From Gemmiger_A avium (lineage in GTDB: Bacteria > Bacillota > Clostridia > Oscillospirales > Ruminococcaceae): a stretch of 10,684 bases of DNA. The notes under the pieces are model-generated. The model searched no databases and was not told the DNA's origin. It saw only the letters and a list, made by a program, of their open reading frames with translations. Position numbers and translations under genes: made by a program. Shown one piece after another: positions 6,485 through 10,684 of this stretch. The stretch spans positions 1 to 10,684 of the forward strand of contig DXFE01000040.1 of NCBI GenBank assembly GCA_019114585.1, read 5' to 3'. Every line of letters begins with the position of its first letter. Position 1 is the first letter of the stretch.

Positions 6485-6847
6485 GAAATATTGTCGATGC
6501 AAAAATGGCTTTGACTTTTACAACCTGGCTGGAAAAAGCCCCAACTTACCTTTTGACGATGCTTCGTGAAGCCGAATAATCCGCTTTATACGTCAAAATA
6601 CAGACATCCAAAATTTCATGCGTTTTTTTGTGTAAGGATTACATAAAAAATAACAAAATCGTTGCAATCATTTTTGCGAAAAGCACAACGAGCCAATATT
6701 TATAAAATATATAGCAACTATTTGCTTGTTTTGACACGCCAAACTTGTATACTGGTAAGTGTAAAGGGCGCCGCGCGAACGGCGCTTCCACAACGGAACG
6801 GCGGTTTTGCCGTCGGGATGATACAATCATAAGGAGGAGAGCAAACA
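6485..6847 (+). promoter_or_regulatory. Regulatory gap before the second binding-protein operon
   Basis: No gene is visible in these 363 bases, and no convincing terminator follows the upstream gene. They hold several dyads: TTTTGACG (6551-6558) with CGTCAAAA (6591-6598); TGTAA-GGA-TTACA (6631-6643); and TCGTTG (6659-6664) with CAACGA (6686-6691). The motif AAAATACAGAC (6595-6605) also occurs upstream of the first binding protein. A likely promoter is TTGTTT (6726-6731), 16 bases, then TATACT (6748-6753); a TTGACA at 6731-6736 is too close to that -10. The leader then forms two small hairpins (6768-6773 with 6780-6785; 6798-6802 with 6809-6813) before a strong ribosome binding site, AAGGAGGAG (6831-6839). 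Confidence 0.55.
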
Positions 6848-8206
6848 ATGAAAAAGATTCTGGCGATCGTGCTGGTTCTGGCCCTGGCTCTGAGCCTGGC
6901 TGCCTGCGGCGGCAACGGCACCACCAGCAGCAGCACCCCTGCTGCGAGCGGTTCCAATGCGCAGGAGCCTGCGGGCGAGTTCGCCGGCCAGACCCTGAAG
7001 GTGGCCGCGATCGAAACTGCTTACGGCGTTGAGATGTGGGAGCAGGTCTGTGCCAAGTTTGAGGAGAAGACCGGCGCTACCGTGGAACTGACCACCGACA
7101 AGAACCTGGAGGACGTGATCGACCCCCAGATGAAGGCTGGCAACTTCTATGACGTGATTCATCTGGCCACCGGCCGTGAGAAGGCCCTGCCTGAGACCAT
7201 GCTGAAGGAGAATGCTCTGGCTGATCTGAGCGATATCCTGACCATGAATGTCTACGGTGAGGACGTGACCGTGGGCGAGAAGATAATCCCCGGCTTCACC
7301 GGCAACACCACCACCAACCCCTACGGTGATGAGCGCGTGTTCATGATGCCCATGTTCTACTCTCCCTGCGGCCTGTTCTACAACAAGGCTAACTTCACCG
7401 AGGGCGGCGGCGAGCTGACCCTGCCCACCACCTGGGACGAGTTCTTCGCTCTGGCTGACCAGACCGATATCCCCCTGTTCACCTACCCCACCGCTGGCTA
7501 CCTGGATGCTTTCATCTACGCCATGATCCCCGAGGTGGGCGGCCAGGAGTTCTTCAACAAGGCTCTGCAGTACGATGCCGAGGTTTGGAGCAGCGAAGAG
7601 ACGGGCAAGATGTTTGAGGTTCTGGGCAAGCTGGCCGAGAACACCGAAAAGTCCACCCCGTCCAACGGCAACAGCGACAACTTCCAGAAGAACCAGCAGC
7701 TGGTTCTGGACAACGGCGCTCTGTTTATGCCCAACGGCAACTGGGTTATCGGTGAGATGGCCGACGCTCCCCGCGCCGACGGCTTCGAGTGGGGCTTCAT
7801 GGCTCTGCCTGCCATGGAAGAAGGCGGCGACCGTTACAGCTACACCTTCTTTGAGCAGTGCTGGGTGCCCGCTGGTTCCACCAACCAGGATCTGGCCAAG
7901 GCCTTCATCAGCTACCTGTACAGCGACGAAGCTGCTGAGATCTTTGCCACCGTGGGCGGCGCTGTGCAGCCCATTGCCGGCATGACCGACAAGCTGAGCG
8001 ACGACAACAAGGTCTACTACAGCGTGTACGACAACGGCGCCAAGGCTGCTATCGGCACCTTCGCCACCACCAAGCCTGTTGAGGGTATGAACTTCAAGCA
8101 GATCTTCTGCTTCACCATGGACAGCGTTGTCAACGGCAACAAGACCGTGGAGCAGTGGTGGACCGATATGCAGGATGCCTGCGCCACCATGGCTGCAAAT
8201 ATGTGA
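6848..8206 (+). CDS. Extracellular sugar-binding lipoprotein (ABC family 1), main copy
   Basis: A 452-residue solute-binding lipoprotein, the probable LNB/GNB-binding component of the importer encoded next. It has a strong ribosome binding site and a classic signal peptide, MKKILAIVLVLALALSLAAC, with lipobox LAAC and lipidated Cys20, then a Gly/Ser/Thr linker. Family features follow: LKVAAIETAYGVEMWEQV opening the first lobe, YDVIHLATGREKAL, the hinge region MMPMFYSPCGLFYNK, LPTTWDEFFAL, and GALFMPNGNWVIGE in the second lobe. Codon use is strongly biased (nearly all Leu as CTG, Lys mostly AAG), typical of an abundant protein. A terminator-like hairpin follows before the permeases. The substrate is inferred from the GH112 and NahK genes, not from the pocket; other amino-sugar or galactosyl oligosaccharides are possible. 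Confidence 0.88.
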   Translation: MKKILAIVLVLALALSLAACGGNGTTSSSTPAASGSNAQEPAGEFAGQTLKVAAIETAYGVEMWEQVCAKFEEKTGATVELTTDKNLEDVIDPQMKAGNFYDVIHLATGREKALPETMLKENALADLSDILTMNVYGEDVTVGEKIIPGFTGNTTTNPYGDERVFMMPMFYSPCGLFYNKANFTEGGGELTLPTTWDEFFALADQTDIPLFTYPTAGYLDAFIYAMIPEVGGQEFFNKALQYDAEVWSSEETGKMFEVLGKLAENTEKSTPSNGNSDNFQKNQQLVLDNGALFMPNGNWVIGEMADAPRADGFEWGFMALPAMEEGGDRYSYTFFEQCWVPAGSTNQDLAKAFISYLYSDEAAEIFATVGGAVQPIAGMTDKLSDDNKVYYSVYDNGAKAAIGTFATTKPVEGMNFKQIFCFTMDSVVNGNKTVEQWWTDMQDACATMAANM

Positions 8207-8213
8207 TTGCTTC

Positions 8214-8228
8214 CGGATCGCTGATCCG
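8214..8228 (+). other. Small hairpin just after the main binding-protein gene
   Basis: CGGATC (8214-8219) and GATCCG (8223-8228) form a six-pair stem with a three-base loop, eight bases beyond the stop codon. No T-run follows. It may add to mRNA 3' end protection together with the larger hairpin downstream. Confidence 0.35.
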
Positions 8229-8265
8229 CGCAATAATTTCCCTGCGCAGATGATCTGGTAACCTG

Positions 8266-8307
8266 TGCGGTGAGCAGAAGGATCTGCCTTTTGCTCACCG
8301 CATTTTT
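8266..8307 (+). terminator. Terminator-like hairpin inside the transporter operon
   Basis: Bases 8266-8281 pair with 8287-8302: sixteen pairs with one G-U and a loop of ATCTG, followed by five T at 8303-8307. The structure is a standard intrinsic terminator, yet the next permease starts only 22 bases later with no room for a separate promoter. In sugar ABC operons such a leaky terminator or processing barrier lets the binding protein be made in excess over the permeases. Confidence 0.8.
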
Positions 8308-8328
8308 AATGAGAATGGAGATGAACTC

Positions 8329-9219
8329 ATGCAGAAAAATAAAGGCCGCAGCCGGTTTATCGTAGCCTGCGTTGCGCCGGCCACGATTCTTGCGTTCATT
8401 TTTCTTGTGATCCCCACCATCAATGTATTCCGCATGTCCCTGTTCAGATGGGGCGGCTATTCCCCCAACCAGGAGTTTGTGGGCCTGAGCAACTTTGTAA
8501 CCTTGTTTAAGGACCAGAACTTCTATCAGTCCTGCCGCAATACCATTCTGCTGATCGTGGTGGTCACTGCTGTTACGATTACCTTCGCGCTGCTGTTTGC
8601 GGCGATCCTCACCCGGGAAAAGATCCGCGGGCAGAACTTCTTCCGTATTGTTTTCTACATCCCCAATATCCTGTCTGTGGTTGTTATCAGCGCTATCTTC
8701 AGCGCCATCTATGACTCTAAGCAGGGTCTGCTCAACAGCTTGCTGAGCCTGTTCCGCGGCGATGCCGAACCGATCTACTGGCTGGGTGACCAGAAGCTGG
8801 TTATTTACAGCCTGGCTATCGCCATGGTCTGGCAGGCTATCGGCTACTACATGGTCATGTACATGGCCAGTATGTCTGCCGTTTCCGAGAGCCTGTATGA
8901 GAGTGCCAACCTGGAAGGCGCCTCCAAGCTGACCCAGTTCTTCCAGATCACCCTGCCCCTGATCTGGACCAACATCCGCACGACCCTCACCTTCTTTATC
9001 ATCTCCAACATCAACATGAGCTTCCTGTTTGTCAAGGCTATGACCGGCGGTGGCCCGGACGGCGCTACTGAGGTGTTCCTGAGCTACATGTACAAGCAGG
9101 CGTATACCAACTCTACTTACGGTTACGGCATGGCGATCGGCGTGGTGGTATTCAGCTTCTCCTTTGCGCTGGCTGCTGTGGTGAACCGGGTAACCAAGCG
9201 CGAGCCGCTGGAAATGTAA
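8329..9219 (+). CDS. Sugar ABC transporter permease, MalF type
   Basis: A 296-residue inner-membrane permease of the carbohydrate uptake CUT1 family. GGAG (8317-8320) supports the start. Six membrane segments are visible at about 9-31, 71-94, 108-128, 158-180, 217-237 and 263-285. The cytoplasmic EAA-like loop that docks the ATPase is ESANLEGASKLTQFFQITLP (191-210), matching the E-A-A-x-x-x-G-A pattern with Ser for the second residue. The protein lacks the extra N-terminal helices and large loop of E. coli MalF, as usual for Gram-positive relatives. It pairs with the permease starting 19 bases after its stop. No ATPase is encoded nearby; a shared MsmK/MsiK-type ATPase elsewhere in the genome is the usual arrangement. 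Confidence 0.92.
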   Translation: MQKNKGRSRFIVACVAPATILAFIFLVIPTINVFRMSLFRWGGYSPNQEFVGLSNFVTLFKDQNFYQSCRNTILLIVVVTAVTITFALLFAAILTREKIRGQNFFRIVFYIPNILSVVVISAIFSAIYDSKQGLLNSLLSLFRGDAEPIYWLGDQKLVIYSLAIAMVWQAIGYYMVMYMASMSAVSESLYESANLEGASKLTQFFQITLPLIWTNIRTTLTFFIISNINMSFLFVKAMTGGGPDGATEVFLSYMYKQAYTNSTYGYGMAIGVVVFSFSFALAAVVNRVTKREPLEM

Positions 9220-9237
9220 GGAAGGAGCAAGTGCGCA

Positions 9238-10137
9238 ATGGCAATCAATAAAGAAAAAGCCGTGGGCGAAAAGAGCAGCGTGCTGGGTAAAGCTATTACC
9301 TACATTGTGCTGGGCCTGCTGGCTATTACCATTATCATCCCGGTGGCCTGGGTGTTTATGGCTTCCGTCAAAGAAAACAGCGAGTTCTACGGCAATCCTT
9401 TCGCCCTGCCCAAGGGCATCCACTGGCAGAACTTTGTGGACGCCTGGACCAAGGCCAACATGGGCGATTACTTCATGACCAGCGTCATGATCACCGCCAT
9501 GGCCCTGATCATCCTGCTGATCGTGGCGCTGCCCGCCGCCTACGTGCTGAGCCGCTATACCTTCCGCGGCAGCAAACTGCTGAACGGCGGTTTCATGGCC
9601 GGCCTGTTCATCAACGTGAACTACATCGTAGTGCCCATCTTCCTGATGTTTGTTTCCGGTGACCGGCTGCTCAACAAGCTGTTTGGCAAGGGCTTTTTCC
9701 TGAACAATCCCTTTGTGGTGGCGGTGGTGCTGGCTTCCACAACCCTGCCTTTTACCATCTATCTGCTCAGCGGGTATTTGGCCACCCTGCCCAAAGCCTA
9801 TGAAGAGGCCGCCTACGTGGACGGCGCCGGCTACTTCACCACCATGGTGCGCATCATTCTGCCGATGGCCAAGCCCAGCGTGGTTACCGTGATCCTGTTC
9901 GAGTTCCTGTCCTACTGGAACGAGTACATCATCTCTATGACCATGCTTACCGACCCCAACGGTCCCCGTACCCTGCCGGTCGGCCTGCTGAACCTGATGA
10001 AAGCCCAGAACGCCAAAGCGGAATACGGCCAGATGTACGCCGGCCTGGTTCTGGTTATGGTGCCTGTGCTGATCCTGTATATGTGCGTGCAGAAAAAGCT
10101 GACTCAGGGTATGACCCTGGGCGGCCTGAAAGGGTAA
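9238..10137 (+). CDS. Sugar ABC transporter permease, MalG type
   Basis: A 299-residue inner-membrane permease, partner of the preceding one. Its ribosome binding site GGAAGGAG lies in the short gap after the first permease, which shows tight coupling. Membrane segments are at about 18-41, 80-104, 118-139, 157-180, 212-232 and 265-285. The ATPase-docking loop EEAAYVDGAGYFTTMVRIILP (189-209) fits the E-A-A-x-x-D-G-A consensus well. As is typical of MalG-type subunits, the stretch PVAWVFMASVKENSEF follows the first helix. Together with the main binding protein it forms the importer for the presumed galactosyl-HexNAc disaccharide. All expected features are intact. Confidence 0.92.
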   Translation: MAINKEKAVGEKSSVLGKAITYIVLGLLAITIIIPVAWVFMASVKENSEFYGNPFALPKGIHWQNFVDAWTKANMGDYFMTSVMITAMALIILLIVALPAAYVLSRYTFRGSKLLNGGFMAGLFINVNYIVVPIFLMFVSGDRLLNKLFGKGFFLNNPFVVAVVLASTTLPFTIYLLSGYLATLPKAYEEAAYVDGAGYFTTMVRIILPMAKPSVVTVILFEFLSYWNEYIISMTMLTDPNGPRTLPVGLLNLMKAQNAKAEYGQMYAGLVLVMVPVLILYMCVQKKLTQGMTLGGLKG

Positions 10138-10150
10138 GGAGGCAGCCGCA

Positions 10151-10354
10151 ATGGATGAATACAAGAAGAAAACATTAAAAACCGTGATCCGGCTGGTGCT
10201 GCTGTTTGCCTGCATCGGCCTGGTAATCGCGGGCCACAGCATGGGCTTCATGGGCGACCTGCGGCAGAGCATTATCAGCCTGCTGGTAGAGCTGCTGGGC
10301 CTGGCCGGTATTTTGGTTCTGCTGTACCTGTACAATAAACCCTTTACGAAATAA
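10151..10354 (+). CDS. Small two-helix membrane protein of unknown function
   Basis: A 67-residue protein starting 14 bases after the second permease, with GGAGG upstream (10138-10142). It has a basic N-terminus (MDEYKKKTLK), a membrane helix at about 11-30, a short polar loop, a second helix at about 40-61 and the tail YNKPFTK. The positive N-terminus suggests both ends face the cytoplasm. I recall a small uncharacterised family (possibly DUF6903) beside sugar ABC permeases in gut Firmicutes, but I cannot confirm membership. Its place between the permeases and the phosphorylase suggests a transporter accessory, such as a stabiliser or regulator of the permease pair. It has no enzymatic motif. 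That it is a real gene is supported by spacing, ribosome binding site and clean topology. Confidence 0.75.
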   Translation: MDEYKKKTLKTVIRLVLLFACIGLVIAGHSMGFMGDLRQSIISLLVELLGLAGILVLLYLYNKPFTK

Positions 10355-10364
10355 TCAAACACGT

Positions 10365-10393
10365 GGTAAAGGCCGGAACGACCGGCCTTTACC
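10365..10393 (+). promoter_or_regulatory. Perfect hairpin before the phosphorylase gene
   Basis: GGTAAAGGCCGG (10365-10376) is followed after five bases by its exact complement CCGGCCTTTACC (10382-10393). There is no T-run afterwards (CGTCATTT), so it is more likely an RNA-processing or stability element, or a weak attenuator, than a full terminator. The phosphorylase ribosome binding site at 10404-10410 is left free. Confidence 0.7.
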
Positions 10394-10418
10394 CGTCATT
10401 TGCAGGAGGAAATCCATA

Positions 10419-10684
10419 ATGAGCGAAGCCAATCTGACCGGCCGCGTAACGATCCCCACCGACCTGGACGTCGTGCCCGAAACTATTGAGGTCCTGAAAA
10501 AATGGGGTGCGGACGCCATCCGCGACTGCGACGGCACCGAGTTCCCCGCCGAACTGACCAAGACCGGCGCCAAGATCTACTCCACCTACTACACCACCCG
10601 TAAGGACAACGCCTGGGCCAAGGCCAATCCGGACGAGGTGCAGCAGTGCTACATCATGACCGGGTTCCACACCGCCACCGGCGG
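10419..10684 (+). CDS. lnpA: GH112 galactosyl-N-acetylhexosamine phosphorylase, N-terminal part
   Basis: The first 88 residues of a cytoplasmic phosphorylase, cut by the window edge; full-length relatives exceed 700 residues. GH112 enzymes split lacto-N-biose (Gal-beta-1,3-GlcNAc) or galacto-N-biose (Gal-beta-1,3-GalNAc) with phosphate into Gal-1-phosphate and the free HexNAc. AGGAGG (10404-10409) supports the ATG at 10419. Recognisable family text: GRVTIPTDLDVVPETIEVLK, then WGADAIRDCDGT (33-44), the conserved opening of the catalytic barrel, then AKIYSTYYTTRKDNAWAKAN. Some clostridial GH112 members instead act on galactosyl-1,4-rhamnose; the NahK gene in the same window favours the HexNAc-specific type. 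Specificity-determining residues lie beyond the edge. Confidence 0.85.
   Translation, partial: MSEANLTGRVTIPTDLDVVPETIEVLKKWGADAIRDCDGTEFPAELTKTGAKIYSTYYTTRKDNAWAKANPDEVQQCYIMTGFHTATG

Noticed and set aside
6507..6540. Possible terminator after the first binding protein (GGCTTT ... AAAGCC)
   Set aside because: The stem is only six pairs with a 22-base loop and no T-run directly follows, so it is not convincing.
6827..8233. 468-codon minus-strand frame opposite the main binding protein
   Set aside because: It is a shadow of the codon-biased lipoprotein gene; it has no family features.
8017..10362. 781-codon minus-strand frame opposite the permeases
   Set aside because: The translation is rich in His, Gln, Gly and Asp with no domain text, while the plus strand encodes clear permeases with EAA loops and ribosome binding sites.

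Overview
The window looks like a chromosomal segment from a GC-rich gut Clostridia bacterium, most likely an Oscillospiraceae/Ruminococcaceae relative of Faecalibacterium, Gemmiger or Subdoligranulum. The reasons are GC-rich genes with strong CTG/GCC codon bias, Gram-positive lipoproteins, GGAGG-type ribosome binding sites, a spore-coat-like ferritin-fold protein, and the type of sugar genes present. The genus is an inference; there is no rRNA or marker gene to settle it.

Layout. (1) 1-1262 is decayed accessory DNA: a terminator at the left edge, a ParM-like plasmid-segregation ATPase broken by an internal deletion, its apparently intact ParR-like partner, and the C-terminal remnant of a GNAT acetyltransferase. 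(2) 1300-1867 holds a CotF/ferritin-like gene whose ribosome binding site lies inside a predicted hairpin, closed by a strong terminator. (3) 1880-3919, minus strand, is a two-gene operon: a sugar nucleotidyltransferase followed by a NahK-type N-acetylhexosamine 1-kinase. (4) 4075-4944, minus strand, is an AraC-family regulator with an N-terminal cupin sensor domain. (5) 5192-10684, plus strand and divergent from the regulator, holds a first sugar-binding lipoprotein, a 363-base regulatory gap, a second highly codon-biased sugar-binding lipoprotein, two ABC permeases, a 67-residue two-helix membrane protein, and the first 88 residues of a GH112 galactosyl-HexNAc phosphorylase cut by the window edge.

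How they work together. Regions 3-5 read as a lacto-N-biose/galacto-N-biose (LNB/GNB) utilisation locus for human-milk-oligosaccharide or mucin disaccharides. The ABC system imports the disaccharide, with its ATPase encoded elsewhere. GH112 phosphorolyses it to Gal-1-phosphate plus GlcNAc or GalNAc. NahK phosphorylates the freed HexNAc at C1, and the nucleotidyltransferase may activate a sugar-1-phosphate to a UDP-sugar. The AraC protein is the obvious candidate regulator. The familiar bifidobacterial lnpC (uridylyltransferase) and lnpD (epimerase) are not in the window.

Most interesting points: the nucleotidyltransferase paired with NahK, two binding proteins for one permease pair, the unexplained small membrane protein, a terminator-like hairpin between binding protein and permeases, an 11-base motif shared by the two binding-protein upstream regions, and the hairpin over the ferritin-like gene's ribosome binding site. 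The pathway itself is known; I see no clearly new defence or mobile system here.
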